NCBI GenBank assembly: GCA_029212465.1
Contig: JARGNV010000008.1
Coordinates: 1-64,000, forward strand
Length of the DNA: 64,000 nt
Source: Legionellaceae bacterium
GTDB lineage: Bacteria; Pseudomonadota; Gammaproteobacteria; Legionellales; Legionellaceae
Reading direction: 5' to 3'
Shown here: positions 9,737 to 18,862 of the stretch, in pieces
How positions within the stretch are numbered: the stretch's first letter is position 1
Layout: the number at the start of each line of letters is the position of its first letter
Position numbers and translations under genes: made by a program
Notes under the pieces: generated by a model
Database searches by the model: none
What the model was told of the DNA's origin: nothing
What the model saw: only the letters and a program-made list of their open reading frames with translations

Positions 9737-10340
9737 AGTAAGCCCCGAAGCCTTAGACGCCGTGCTCCCGCAAACACAATGCGGCGAGTGCGATTACCCT
9801 GGATGCAAACCCTATGCTGAAGCACTCGCACATGGCAAAGCAAGCATCGATGCCTGTCCTCCTGGGGGCGTAACCACCTTGTATGCTTTAGGCGAGTTAC
9901 TCAATGTCGACCCGAGCCCATATGAGGTGCAAGTCAAAGCTGCCACGCGCCCACCACAAACCGCGATTATTCGTGAGGCTGAATGTATTGGGTGTACGAA
10001 GTGTCTTCCTGCATGCCCTGTTGATGCCATCATTGGTAGCACGAGAAAACTGCATCATGTGCTACCTGATGCGTGTACAGGCTGCGGTTTATGTGTTGAG
10101 CCGTGCCCAGTTGATTGTATTGATTTAGTTGAAATCCCTGCAGAGGCCTACGACCGAGACACTGCACGCACGCGTTTTAATGCCAAAAAAATTCGTGAAC
10201 TCAAAGCACTACAAGCAAAAGAAAAGCATTATCAAGAAAAACGCCGTATCCTAAAGCATCAGAAAGACCCCAAAGATACAGACGCTGCGGCGAAACGTGC
10301 CTATATCTTAAACGCTATCTCACGGGTTAAGAATAAATAA
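9729..10340 (+). CDS. rnfB: RnfB-like iron-sulfur protein (stand-alone)
   Basis: A 203-residue protein. The N-terminal 4Fe-4S domain (CGECDYPGC, with a later Cys before PPGG) is that of RnfB/RsxB. Two ferredoxin clusters follow: [12 protein letters not shown] near 92-103 and [12 protein letters not shown] near 122-133. A Lys/Arg-rich helical tail of about 60 residues ends it. The N-terminal membrane helix of classical RnfB is missing and no other rnf/rsx gene is adjacent, so it may serve as a soluble electron carrier. The ATG lies inside the end of metG (8-bp overlap), implying coupled translation. Confidence 0.88.
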   Translation: MSKVSPEALDAVLPQTQCGECDYPGCKPYAEALAHGKASIDACPPGGVTTLYALGELLNVDPSPYEVQVKAATRPPQTAIIREAECIGCTKCLPACPVDAIIGSTRKLHHVLPDACTGCGLCVEPCPVDCIDLVEIPAEAYDRDTARTRFNAKKIRELKALQAKEKHYQEKRRILKHQKDPKDTDAAAKRAYILNAISRVKNK

Positions 10341-10653
10341 TCACTTTAACGAAAGCGTTGGCTGAATGTCGCTAAGCTTTAGGGTCCTGTCATGGTGATT
10401 TGCATATTGTGTGCTCGCAAGCTGCGCGCCCAAATACAAACCCACCATGCCACCCCACCACCCTCAAAGGCCTATTCTACACAACCATGCTCTGCGCGAA
10501 CAAAAGTTGCTTTGCATTGATCAAAAGTATAAGGAAGTCACATCTGTGTGCCGGGGTGGCTGTCTTACTGGGCAAATTAAGCACAGAAGGCAGGATGCCG
10601 ACGAGCCATTACCAAAGTAAGATGGCCGCTCGAAAGGCACACACCACAGCCCA
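10341..10653 (+). other. Intergenic region with no convincing gene; possible structured RNA
   Basis: About 310 bp without a supported gene. Open frames exist in two plus-strand frames but they overlap each other, lack ribosome-binding sites and have Cys/His/Pro-rich translations that look random. Visible structure includes CATGGTG near 10390 paired with CACCATG near 10444, a short AACG/CGTT hairpin right after the rnfB stop, and a repeated CATTGATCAAA (about 10515 and 10652). I looked for RNase P, tmRNA, 4.5S and 6S landmarks on both strands and found none. Confidence 0.4.
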
Positions 10654-10682
10654 TTGATCAAACCTGCAAAGTAATGTACAAT
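10654..10682 (+). promoter_or_regulatory. Sigma-70 promoter for the small membrane protein
   Basis: TTGATC (10654-10659), a 17-bp spacer and TACAAT (10677-10682) form a good sigma-70 promoter. Transcription would begin near 10689 and give a leader of about 28 nt to the ATG at 10717. TGCAAA and TTTGCA flank the -10 as a short inverted repeat. Confidence 0.6.
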
Positions 10683-10716
10683 AAATGATCATTTGCAAGT
10701 GGATTTAGGAGTTCCT

Positions 10717-10938
10717 ATGCGTTTATTCAATGCCGCGAAAAAAACCGCTGCAGACCTTACCTGGGATAGAGGAAGGTCAACCAGTGCCAACGCAACTCAA
10801 ATTATCTTTGAGGTTGCTCTCATTGGCTTTCTTTGCGCTTATGCCCCTATTGGTGTATGTCTTGCCTTAATGGTTGGATTCTTAGCATCTACTGCATATA
10901 ATATGTGCGCGTATGATACACCCAAATTAGCTGCCTAA
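10717..10938 (+). CDS. Small membrane protein of unknown function
   Basis: A 73-residue protein. A basic N-terminus (MRLFNAAKKTAADLTWDRG) is followed by one long hydrophobic stretch from about residue 31 to 60, enough for one helix or a tight hairpin of two. The ATG is preceded by TTAGGAG six nt upstream, and a promoter fits just before it; both support this start over an upstream TTG. No family recognised. Confidence 0.7.
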   Translation: MRLFNAAKKTAADLTWDRGRSTSANATQIIFEVALIGFLCAYAPIGVCLALMVGFLASTAYNMCAYDTPKLAA

Positions 10939-10956
10939 CGCTTCATTATGCAGCAC

Positions 10957-11004
10957 AAAAGAGGGGGCTATACACGCTGTATAAAGTCCTAAGCATCCTC
11001 TTTT
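10957..11004 (+). terminator. Candidate terminator between convergent small gene and glmU
   Basis: AAAAGAGG (10957-10964) and CCTCTTTT (10997-11004) are perfectly complementary with a 32-nt loop that itself contains ATAC/GTAT pairing. The right arm lies inside the last codons of glmU. The T-run and position favour termination of the plus-strand gene, but the long loop weakens the call. Confidence 0.35.
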
Positions 11005-12374
11005 TGAGGCCTTCTCCAGGCTGAAACCGTTTTTTGCTGTGAGGCGGTTAATGTGAGTGCATCAGCTGGTGCTTCTCGTCTTAAGGTTGTACCCGCACCA
11101 ATGGTTGCATTTTTACCCACCGTCACCGGCGCAACCAGCTGTGTGTCTGAGCCAATAAACGCGCCATCTTCAATGACAGTCTGGTGTTTATTGGCGCCAT
11201 CGTAATTACACGTAATGGTGCCTGCCCCAATATTAACTTGCTTGCCAATTGACACATCGCCTAAATAACTTAAGTGATTTGCCTTAGAGCCCTCACCAAA
11301 TACGGCATTTTTGGTTTCCACAAAATTGCCAACTTTACATGCATCGGCTAGCACCGTGCCTGGTCTCACCCGTGCGAAAGGACCCACCGTACAACGCGCA
11401 CCAATTTCACAATCTTCCAGTACAGAGTGCGCCTCAATAACGGTGTTTGGACCCACTTTTACATTTTTCAACACACAATGCGGCCCAACGGTCACCCCTT
11501 CTGCAAGCGAAACTTGACCTGAAAATACACTCCCAACATCCAAGAACACATCTTGCTCGCAACGGACCTCTCCTCGAATATCAAGCCGTGATTTATCTGC
11601 AACAGTTACTCCACTTTTCATAAGGTGCGTTGCCTGCAATCCTTGCCACACACGCTCTAAGCTTTGCAGTTGTAATCTGTCGTTAACGCCCTGAATCATC
11701 CAAGGAGACACTGCATGTACAAAACCAATGGGGTGCGACTCGGTTGCCGCCATTTCAATAATATCTGTTAAGTAATATTCTTCTTGCGCATTCCCCGCAC
11801 TCAGTCGTGGCAACCAAAGCGCAAAATCTCGCGCCTTAGCACAGCACATACCACTATAAATTTCCTGAATTTTACGCTCGTTTTCTGTTGCATCTTTCTC
11901 TTCCACCAATGCACGAATATGTCCATCCGCATCTCGCAACACGCGCCCAAGCCCGGTTGGATCAGGTAAAAGCGCTAACAGCAAGGTCAGTGGTGTTTTT
12001 CCTGACGTCTCATCTAGCGTCGCTTGCGCAATCAGTGACTCTAATAATGACTGTTGAATCAGTGGCACATCTGCAGATAACACCAAAATTAAATCATCTT
12101 CTGGCACATGTGGAAGCGCCTGCTTCAAGGCATGTCCTGTGCCAAGTCGCTCAGCTTGCCAAACCCAGTTCACTTTGTAATCTGCAAAAGCTGCCTGAAT
12201 ACGCTCGCCCTCATGCCCAATAATCACATGGATTGCAGCAGGATTCAGCGCTTGCGCTGTTTCTAGTACACGCCCAAGCATCGGCTTGCCTGCCAAGTAA
12301 TGTAGCACCTTAGGCGTTTTTGAATACATTCGCGTCCCTTGACCTGCTGCTAAAATAACCACATGTAATGCCAT
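10989..12374 (-). CDS. glmU: Bifunctional GlcNAc-1-P uridyltransferase / GlcN-1-P acetyltransferase GlmU
   Basis: A 461-residue bifunctional enzyme making UDP-GlcNAc for peptidoglycan and LPS. The N-terminal pyrophosphorylase domain shows LAAGQGTRMYSKTPKVLH (residues 8-25) and GTGHAL near 77. The C-terminal half is a left-handed beta helix with hexapeptide repeats, including GPFARVRPGT and the NFVETKN and NYDGANK catalytic segments. Full length. The ATG at 12374 follows an AAGGGA stretch. It is not next to glmS here. Confidence 0.96.
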   Translation of the reverse strand: MALHVVILAAGQGTRMYSKTPKVLHYLAGKPMLGRVLETAQALNPAAIHVIIGHEGERIQAAFADYKVNWVWQAERLGTGHALKQALPHVPEDDLILVLSADVPLIQQSLLESLIAQATLDETSGKTPLTLLLALLPDPTGLGRVLRDADGHIRALVEEKDATENERKIQEIYSGMCCAKARDFALWLPRLSAGNAQEEYYLTDIIEMAATESHPIGFVHAVSPWMIQGVNDRLQLQSLERVWQGLQATHLMKSGVTVADKSRLDIRGEVRCEQDVFLDVGSVFSGQVSLAEGVTVGPHCVLKNVKVGPNTVIEAHSVLEDCEIGARCTVGPFARVRPGTVLADACKVGNFVETKNAVFGEGSKANHLSYLGDVSIGKQVNIGAGTITCNYDGANKHQTVIEDGAFIGSDTQLVAPVTVGKNATIGAGTTLRREAPADALTLTASQQKTVSAWRRPQKEDA

Positions 12375-12437
12375 TTATACTTCCCTTTCTTTTATTTGAC
12401 GTTATCATAGACTCTTAAAGCCTTGAGGAATAGCCCT

Positions 12438-13229
12438 ATGACACTTTTTTCTGAAGTAATTCAAGCGGTTCTGCTAAAAGAAATCAATGCTCGTATCAAA
12501 GCGTCCAACGAGGCAGATGAACTGTGTGAAGAATATGATAAACAGCAAAGGTCCGGCTATAGCAAAACGCTCTCAGGAACAAAACGAGAGCACCTTGAAG
12601 CCCTCAAAACAAACCTCCAGGCCATCGAAGCCGCTGAAGATGACGTATTTTTAACGACCGTGCAAACCCACATCGCGCAAGCAAGAAGAAATATTGACGA
12701 AGCACGCAGGAAAGAAAACAAAGAGCCGGGGAAAACCGAGCCTATGTTAAACATGATCAGGCAATTTTCTGAAGATTTACTTGGGCGACTCGAATGTCTT
12801 GAGTTAAAGAATGAACCACGCGTTGATGAGCCCTTATGTCGACTTTACCATGCTATTACCTTATACACAGCAACTCGCGAACTTGAAAGAAATCGAAAAA
12901 TTGCGCACCCACCAAGCTTTATCGGTTATCTCACGTCCAGATCTACCTACCTGCCTGAAGAACCATTCTTAAATGCACTGGATAAAAAAATTTCGGATTG
13001 CGTCAATCTGCTTAAAAGTAACTTAAAAAACCAACAACCCACAGATGAGGATTATCAAGAGAAAAGAGATAACCTCGCCAATAGACTGCGAAAATCTCTT
13101 AAACAAGACGAAAAAGACCTACGCGATTTTTTTGGATTCCTCAGAGCAGGGCCCGACTATTTAACCCCAAGCTTTGCAGCAGCGGGCAGCACTCTAAACG
13201 ATGAAGTCGATGTGCGGGTCACTTATTGA
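12438..13229 (+). CDS. Unrecognised helical cytoplasmic protein
   Basis: A 263-residue, strongly charged protein (Lys, Glu, Asp, Arg) with no signal peptide or membrane helix. The pattern suggests mostly alpha-helix with possible coiled coil around residues 25-110. I recognise no family. The ATG at 12438 is chosen over a TTG 15 bp upstream because GAGGA lies 8 nt before it. Its end overlaps the convergent asparaginase gene by 7 bp. Isolated, highly charged helical proteins of this kind in Legionella are sometimes secreted effectors, but no direct evidence is visible. Confidence 0.7.
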   Translation: MTLFSEVIQAVLLKEINARIKASNEADELCEEYDKQQRSGYSKTLSGTKREHLEALKTNLQAIEAAEDDVFLTTVQTHIAQARRNIDEARRKENKEPGKTEPMLNMIRQFSEDLLGRLECLELKNEPRVDEPLCRLYHAITLYTATRELERNRKIAHPPSFIGYLTSRSTYLPEEPFLNALDKKISDCVNLLKSNLKNQQPTDEDYQEKRDNLANRLRKSLKQDEKDLRDFFGFLRAGPDYLTPSFAAAGSTLNDEVDVRVTY

Positions 13230-14233
13230 CTTAACTCCCCCACAAGCGATTGGCTCATTGCACGCTTTATTTCATCCGCATCATCATATTTACTGAAGAG
13301 ATAAAGCAGTTTGCAATAAATGGCCTCAGGTGTCATATCGTAACCACTTAAAAGACCCCTTTCTTTTAGCGCATGCCCTGTTGCGTATTGAGTCATTTGC
13401 ACCTTGCCGTGCACACATTGGCTTTTGTTAACTAAAATGATGCCGCGTTTTGAGGCAGCCTCAAGTAGACTGAGAAACCGTTTGGATTGATTCGGCGCAT
13501 TGCCCGCACCATATGTCTCAAGCACTAAAGCTTCAACCGGCATATTCAGTAAGGCCTCGAGCAAATCAAAGGAAATACCGGGCCACAGACGAAAGTTTGC
13601 AATGGCTGCCGTACGTAGTGCTTGACACCGAAAAGGCAGTGTTGGCTCTGGTAGTAGCAAACCATTCGCTAAGTTGATGGTTGTGCCAACTTCACCTAAA
13701 TGCGGAAAATTGGGGGAGTCGAACGCATCAAAACGGGTAGAGCTCACCTTTTGCGTACGATTCCCACGCAATAAGTGCTGATTAAAATAAACGCACACCT
13801 CATGAATGGGTGCATGCGTGCATAGCCAAATAGAGGTTAGCGCGTTATCCACGGCATCGTTTCGGACTTCAGCGAGTGGAATTTGAGAACCTGTTAAAAT
13901 AACGGGCTTATTCAGATTTTCTAACATAAATGACAAAGCAGACGCTGTATACGCAAGCGTGTCTGTGCCATGAAAAATTACAAAACCATCGAATGTGTCG
14001 TAATGCTTTTTGATATCTCCTGCAATACGATTCCAGTCATCACACGTTAGGTTCGAGGAATCAAGCAATGGTTCATACTCATGCACTTCATAGTCTGGCA
14101 TGTCTGCATGTGAAAAAGCAGGGATTGCGCGGAGTGCTTTGGTGACGTGACCTCTTGCGGGTTGATAGCCTGCTATTGTCTTAACAGAGCTAATCGTGCC
14201 CCCGGTATTTAAAATGAGTATTTTCTTTTTCAA
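13223..14233 (-). CDS. ansA: L-asparaginase, type I-like
   Basis: About 336 residues. The catalytic threonines lie in LNTGGTISS near the N-terminus and in HGTDTLAYTAS near residue 85; the third signature is GSQIPLAEVRNDAVDN. It hydrolyses asparagine to aspartate and ammonia. No signal peptide is present, so it should be cytoplasmic. The longest frame begins with an ATG at 14272, which lacks a Shine-Dalgarno. A TTG at 14233 has GGGA eight nt upstream and gives an N-terminus like E. coli AnsA, so I prefer it with moderate certainty. Confidence 0.9.
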   Translation of the reverse strand: MKKKILILNTGGTISSVKTIAGYQPARGHVTKALRAIPAFSHADMPDYEVHEYEPLLDSSNLTCDDWNRIAGDIKKHYDTFDGFVIFHGTDTLAYTASALSFMLENLNKPVILTGSQIPLAEVRNDAVDNALTSIWLCTHAPIHEVCVYFNQHLLRGNRTQKVSSTRFDAFDSPNFPHLGEVGTTINLANGLLLPEPTLPFRCQALRTAAIANFRLWPGISFDLLEALLNMPVEALVLETYGAGNAPNQSKRFLSLLEAASKRGIILVNKSQCVHGKVQMTQYATGHALKERGLLSGYDMTPEAIYCKLLYLFSKYDDADEIKRAMSQSLVGELSQ

Positions 14234-14292
14234 GCGCACATTCCCATGTAAAAGCACATATTTAAAACACATATTAACATTAATTGTTTCAG

Positions 14293-14367
14293 TTCTTGCA
14301 GTCTCTCACAAGACGTGTGTTGCCAAACCCCCGCGTTTTGTGAAAAAATCCTAGGGGCTTGCAAGAA
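14293..14367. repeat. Nested inverted repeats in the ansA-rppH divergent region
   Basis: TTCTTGCA (14293-14300) pairs with TGCAAGAA (14360-14367). Inside it TCACAA (14306-14311) pairs with TTGTGA (14338-14343), and CCCC near 14328 can pair with GGGG near 14354. This could be a structured leader or operator region between the divergent genes; no regulator site is recognised. Confidence 0.45.
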
Positions 14368-14401
14368 GACATGACTTAAATAACTAGGACTAAACAGTAT
14401 T

Positions 14402-14926
14402 ATGGTAGTCGACCGTGCGGGATACCGACTCAATGTGGGTATTATTTTAATCAATGAATCCGGACGTGCTTTTTGGGGAAAGCGTCAAGGACATGATTCT
14501 TGGCAATTTCCGCAGGGCGGACTATCGAGTAATGAAACCGCTGAAGAAGCCATGATTCGTGAATTGCGTGAAGAGGTTGGCCTTGAGCGCGATGATGTTA
14601 AAATATTAGGCGTTACCCGACGCTGGCTTAAGTACCGTCTTCCTAAGCAGTATTTAAGACACGGCTCAAGCCCGTTGGTCATTGGACAAAAACAAAAATG
14701 GTTTTTACTGCGTTTAACCGCAAATGAGCAAAAAATTCGTCTTGATTTAAGTGATTCTCCCGAATTCGACAGTTGGCGCTGGATAGATTACTACGAACCA
14801 CAAGAGCACGTGATTTTTTTCAAGAGACAGGTCTATAGCCAAGCCTTGAAGGAACTCGAACAATTTACAAAAAAAAGACCTCAGCGGCTCGGCACAAAGC
14901 AGCATCGGGGGCATCATGCACGTTAA
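14402..14926 (+). CDS. rppH: RNA pyrophosphohydrolase RppH (Nudix)
   Basis: A 174-residue Nudix hydrolase that removes pyrophosphate from 5'-triphosphorylated mRNA to start RNase E decay. The N-terminal GYRLNVGIIL and WGKRQGHDSWQFPQGG lead into the Nudix box GGLSSNETAEEAMIRELREE (about 39-58). C-terminal WRWIDYYEP and VYSQALKEL also match the family. It heads the conserved rppH-ptsP-lgt-thyA cluster. No clear Shine-Dalgarno precedes the ATG. Confidence 0.94.
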   Translation: MVVDRAGYRLNVGIILINESGRAFWGKRQGHDSWQFPQGGLSSNETAEEAMIRELREEVGLERDDVKILGVTRRWLKYRLPKQYLRHGSSPLVIGQKQKWFLLRLTANEQKIRLDLSDSPEFDSWRWIDYYEPQEHVIFFKRQVYSQALKELEQFTKKRPQRLGTKQHRGHHAR

Positions 14927-14932
14927 TAAGTT

Positions 14933-17230
14933 ATGCTGAAATTACTTAAGCGTATTGTACAAGAGGTTACAACGGCCAATGACTTAACGGACGCCCTTAC
15001 AACGCTCGTTAAATGCATACATGAAGCCATCAGCGTGGATGCTGTCTCAGCCTTTCTCATCGACCATAAACGTGCTGAATATGTCCTCATTGCAACAGAA
15101 GGCTTAAATAAAGCGGCCGAATTTAGCGTGCGCATTCCACTCGACCAAGGCTTGATTGGGCTCGTAGGGCGGCGTGAAGAACCTTTAAACATCGACAATG
15201 CCCCCGTGCATAAAGCGTTTTACCAGGATGCGCTGCTCAAAGAGGAAGCGTTTCACGCATTTCTTGGCGTGCCAATTATTCAGCACCGTACTTTGCATGG
15301 CGTGCTCATTGTTCAACAAAAAGAAAAACGCGAATTTGATGATGCAGAAGAGGCTTTTTTAATTACGCTTGCAGCACAACTCGGAGGGGTTATTGCACAT
15401 GCAGACGCAACAGGTGAGCTAACAGCTCTGACGCAACCCAAACACCATGGCCCTATCAAATACGAACCAACCCACTTAGCGTTGAGTGGTACGGGCTCTG
15501 TACCCGGTGTCGCTATTGGAAGTGCCGTTGTCGTCTATCCACCAGCCGACATTGATGCAGTCCCGCGCCAGCTGATTGAAGAAAAAAACATCGAAGCTGA
15601 AGTTGCTATCTTTCATCAAGCGCTTGAAGCAGCACGTGATAATATGCGTCGCTTAAGTCGCCGTATGCATGCCAATGTTCCTGAAAGCGAACATACCCTC
15701 TTTGATGTATACCTGCAGATACTTGATAAAGAAAACTTAGGGGCTGAAGTTGAGCGTAGTATTCGTGATGAAAAGCTCAATGCCGAAGCAGCGCTTGCCT
15801 CGGTTGTAAAATGGCATGTCTTCACCTTTGAAAATATGAAGGACGACTACCTGCGTGAGCGGGCCAGTGATTTTCGTGACATTGGACGACGCGTACTCGC
15901 AGAGCTGCAATCTTCTCAAGCCACTGAAATCACCTATCCTAAGCGCACTATTTTACTGGGTGAAGAAGTCACCGCCGCAGCGCTTGCCGAAGTGCCTGAA
16001 GGTCAGCTCGTTGGCGTCGTTTCAACCAAAGGTGGAAATAACTCACATGTTGCGATTTTAGCGCGTGCCCTTGGTATTCCAACCGTTATGGGCGTGCGTG
16101 GCTTTAAACTTGAAGGCTTATCGCGCCGCGCCATTGTTGTAGACGGATATTATGGGCACGTATTTATCTCACCTTCTAAGGCCTTACTCTCAGAATATAA
16201 ATTACTGGCTCAAGAAGAGAATGAACTGAATCAAAGTTTGGTCAGCCTTCGCGATAAACCGGCTGAAACCACCGATTCACACCGCATCTCTCTACAGGTC
16301 AACACGGGGCTCGCGCTCGATACGGGCTTATCCATGAGTGTGGGCGCTGAGGGTGTTGGCCTATATCGCTCCGAAGTGCAGTTTATGAACCGAGACCGCT
16401 TTCCTTCTGAGGATGAGCAATATGTAATTTATCGTCAAATTTTGACGGCTTTTGCACCACGCCACGTCACCATGCGAACGCTGGATATTGGTGGCGATAA
16501 AATGCTGCCGTATTTCCCCATTCAAGAAGAAAATCCATTTTTAGGCTGGCGCGGCATGCGTGTCACCTTAGACCACCCAGATTTGTTCTTACTTCAAATT
16601 CGCGCCATGATTCGCGCCAGTGAGGGCCTTGATAATTTACGTATTCTGCTCCCTATGGTCACAACACTCACTGAAGTTGATGAAGCAATTTACCTCATTG
16701 ACCAAGCTTATGCCGAGTTGGTCGATGAGCAATACCCCATTCAAAAGCCTGAAGTTGGCATTATGATAGAAGTGCCGGCTGCAGTGTATCAAGCACGTGA
16801 ACTCGCACAACGGGTTGACTTTTTATCGGTTGGCACAAACGATTTAGCGCAATATATGCTAGCCGTTGATAGAAATAATTCGCGCGTTGCTAACCTATAT
16901 GATGCACTGCATCCTGCCATATTACAGGTTCTCTTAAAGGTCATTGAGGGAGGACATGCAGCAGGCGTACCAGTAAGCCTTTGTGGCGAGATGGCAAGCG
17001 ACCCGTACGCCGTTATTTTATTGCTTGCAATGGGCTTTGACTCACTCAGCATGAACTCAGCAAGCCTACCTCGCGTAAAATGGATAGTGCGAAGCTTTTC
17101 TATGACAAAAGCACGTAAAATACTCGCCGATGTGTTAACCCTTGAGCATCCTTCAGATATTCGGCTACATCTACAAAAAGCACTTGAAAATGAAGGTCTT
17201 GGCGGCCTGATTCGCGCTGGTAAATCTTAA
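14933..17230 (+). CDS. ptsP: PEP-protein phosphotransferase PtsP (enzyme I-Ntr) with GAF domain
   Basis: A 765-residue first component of the nitrogen phosphotransferase system. An N-terminal GAF sensor covers about residues 10-155. Then come the enzyme I N-domain and the phosphohistidine domain, with the active His in GGNNSHVAILARA near 368. The C-terminal PEP-binding barrel has GVGLYRSEVQFM, TLDIGGDKMLPYF, GIMIEVPAAV, SVGTNDLAQYMLAVDR and LCGEMASDP. It starts 6 bp after rppH. It passes phosphate from PEP to an NPr protein not seen in the window. Confidence 0.96.
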   Translation: MLKLLKRIVQEVTTANDLTDALTTLVKCIHEAISVDAVSAFLIDHKRAEYVLIATEGLNKAAEFSVRIPLDQGLIGLVGRREEPLNIDNAPVHKAFYQDALLKEEAFHAFLGVPIIQHRTLHGVLIVQQKEKREFDDAEEAFLITLAAQLGGVIAHADATGELTALTQPKHHGPIKYEPTHLALSGTGSVPGVAIGSAVVVYPPADIDAVPRQLIEEKNIEAEVAIFHQALEAARDNMRRLSRRMHANVPESEHTLFDVYLQILDKENLGAEVERSIRDEKLNAEAALASVVKWHVFTFENMKDDYLRERASDFRDIGRRVLAELQSSQATEITYPKRTILLGEEVTAAALAEVPEGQLVGVVSTKGGNNSHVAILARALGIPTVMGVRGFKLEGLSRRAIVVDGYYGHVFISPSKALLSEYKLLAQEENELNQSLVSLRDKPAETTDSHRISLQVNTGLALDTGLSMSVGAEGVGLYRSEVQFMNRDRFPSEDEQYVIYRQILTAFAPRHVTMRTLDIGGDKMLPYFPIQEENPFLGWRGMRVTLDHPDLFLLQIRAMIRASEGLDNLRILLPMVTTLTEVDEAIYLIDQAYAELVDEQYPIQKPEVGIMIEVPAAVYQARELAQRVDFLSVGTNDLAQYMLAVDRNNSRVANLYDALHPAILQVLLKVIEGGHAAGVPVSLCGEMASDPYAVILLLAMGFDSLSMNSASLPRVKWIVRSFSMTKARKILADVLTLEHPSDIRLHLQKALENEGLGGLIRAGKS

Positions 17231-17243
17231 GGAAATAAGTGAT

Positions 17244-18038
17244 ATGCTACCCTACCCCAACATCAACCCTGTAGCCCTCTCTATCGGCCCCCTGCAGATT
17301 CATTGGTACGGCCTTATGTATTTGTTGGGCTTTATTGCGGCCTTCGCCCTTGCCCACTGGCGCGTCAAGCGCCATGCACTTGACTGGACTTCTGAACAAA
17401 TTAGCGATCTCATTTTTTTTGCAGCACTTGGGGTCATTATTGGTGGACGCACTGGCTACCTGTTATTTTATCCAACGCCACCAGGCTTCAGCTTTCCTTG
17501 GTCGATTTTTAAAGTCTGGGAAGGGGGCATGTCTTTTCATGGTGGCTTCATTGGCGTTGTGCTTGCTATGATGCTTTTTGCTTATCGAAGACAAAAGCCT
17601 GTCTGGGAAGTCATTGATTTTGCAGCAATTTTAACGCCTTTTGGACTTGCCGCAGGACGCTTTGGTAACTTTATTAATGGGGAGCTTTGGGGGCGTGTGA
17701 CCGATGTACCTTGGGCGATGATTTTTCCAACCGGAGGCCCCTATCCAAGACACCCCTCCCAACTGTATGAAATGCTACTAGAAGGCTTAGGCCTTTTGAC
17801 GTTGCTATTGTTGTATGCTCGAAAGCCTAGGCCTTCAGGACGCATCGCAGCCCTCTTTATCATGGGGTATGCAATCGCTCGCTTTATGGTAGAATTCTTC
17901 CGTGAGCCTGACTTACAAGTCGGTTTTGTTGCCTTTGGGTGGTTAACCATGGGCCAGCTTTTATCAATTCCCATGTTTTTTATTGGGCTGTTATTATGGT
18001 GGATAAGACGTCATGCAAACTTACCTAAACCTCATTGA
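17244..18038 (+). CDS. lgt: Prolipoprotein diacylglyceryl transferase Lgt
   Basis: A 264-residue inner-membrane enzyme that transfers diacylglyceryl from phosphatidylglycerol to the lipobox cysteine of prolipoproteins. About seven membrane helices. The signature [13 protein letters not shown] is near residue 137, [11 protein letters not shown] near 94 and the essential HPSQLYE near 172. AAGGAAATAAGTGAT before the ATG gives a good ribosome site. Its end overlaps thyA by 26 bp, so the two are coupled. Confidence 0.96.
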   Translation: MLPYPNINPVALSIGPLQIHWYGLMYLLGFIAAFALAHWRVKRHALDWTSEQISDLIFFAALGVIIGGRTGYLLFYPTPPGFSFPWSIFKVWEGGMSFHGGFIGVVLAMMLFAYRRQKPVWEVIDFAAILTPFGLAAGRFGNFINGELWGRVTDVPWAMIFPTGGPYPRHPSQLYEMLLEGLGLLTLLLLYARKPRPSGRIAALFIMGYAIARFMVEFFREPDLQVGFVAFGWLTMGQLLSIPMFFIGLLLWWIRRHANLPKPH

Positions 18039-18807
18039 GCGTGCTTTAACCGAAGGCGCCCCCAAAGAAGACCGAACAGGTACGGGCGTTTTATCTGTTT
18101 TTGCACACCAAATGCGCTTTAACCTAGCGGCAGGCTTTCCTCTTGTCACTACTAAAAAGTTACATTTGAAAAGTATTATCCATGAATTGCTTTGGTTTCT
18201 CAAAGGCGATACCAACATTAGTTATCTCAATGAAAATGGCGTTTCTATTTGGAATGAGTGGGCCGATGAAAACGGTGATTTGGGCCCTGTTTATGGCCAC
18301 CAGTGGCGCAGCTGGACAGCCTGTGATGGCGAAACCATTGACCAATTCGCAGACATTTTGCATGAGATAAAAACCAATCCAACCTCGCGCAGACTTATTG
18401 TGTCTGCATGGAACGTGGGTGACTTAAAAGACATGGCACTGCCTCCGTGCCATCTCCTGTTTCAGTTTTATGTCAACAACGGCAAACTCTCATGCCAACT
18501 CTATCAGCGCTCTGCAGATATTTTTTTGGGCGTCCCTTTCAATATTGCCTCTTATGCGCTACTTACACATATGGTGGCACAGCAATGTGATTTAGACGTT
18601 GGTGAGTTTATCTGGACAGGTGGCGATTGTCATCTATACCAAAATCATCTTGAACAAGCACGCACACAACTTGCGCGCACACCGCTCCCGCTGCCAACAC
18701 TCGACATTAAGCGCAAACCCGCATCACTTTTTGAGTATTGCTTTGATGACTTTGCCTTTTTAAATTACACCTCTCACCCAACCATTAAAGCGCCGATTGC
18801 TGTTTAA
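18013..18807 (+). CDS. thyA: Thymidylate synthase ThyA
   Basis: A 264-residue folate-dependent thymidylate synthase converting dUMP to dTMP. It shows the N-terminal EDRTGTG and FPLVTTKK, the catalytic cysteine in [10 protein letters not shown] near 146, [19 protein letters not shown] and GDCHLYQNH. The size is identical to that of E. coli ThyA. The 26-bp overlap with lgt follows the usual gammaproteobacterial arrangement. Confidence 0.97.
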   Translation: MQTYLNLIERALTEGAPKEDRTGTGVLSVFAHQMRFNLAAGFPLVTTKKLHLKSIIHELLWFLKGDTNISYLNENGVSIWNEWADENGDLGPVYGHQWRSWTACDGETIDQFADILHEIKTNPTSRRLIVSAWNVGDLKDMALPPCHLLFQFYVNNGKLSCQLYQRSADIFLGVPFNIASYALLTHMVAQQCDLDVGEFIWTGGDCHLYQNHLEQARTQLARTPLPLPTLDIKRKPASLFEYCFDDFAFLNYTSHPTIKAPIAV

Positions 18808-18862
18808 ATTAAAGACTTGTTGTGTTAAGCTCGGTACGTCTTAAATTCGTAGAGAGTTTCCA

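Noticed and set aside
10400-10657. Overlapping open frames in the rnfB downstream region as genes
   Set aside because: Two frames overlap over most of their length, neither has a ribosome-binding site, and the translations are Cys/His/Pro-rich and unconvincing.
10341-10716. RNase P RNA, tmRNA, 6S or 4.5S RNA
   Set aside because: None of the invariant segments of these RNAs (for example GAGGAAAGTCC of RNase P, or the GGAAGGAAGCAGCC-type loop of 4.5S) occurs on either strand; AAGGAAGTCAC near 10532 is only superficially similar.
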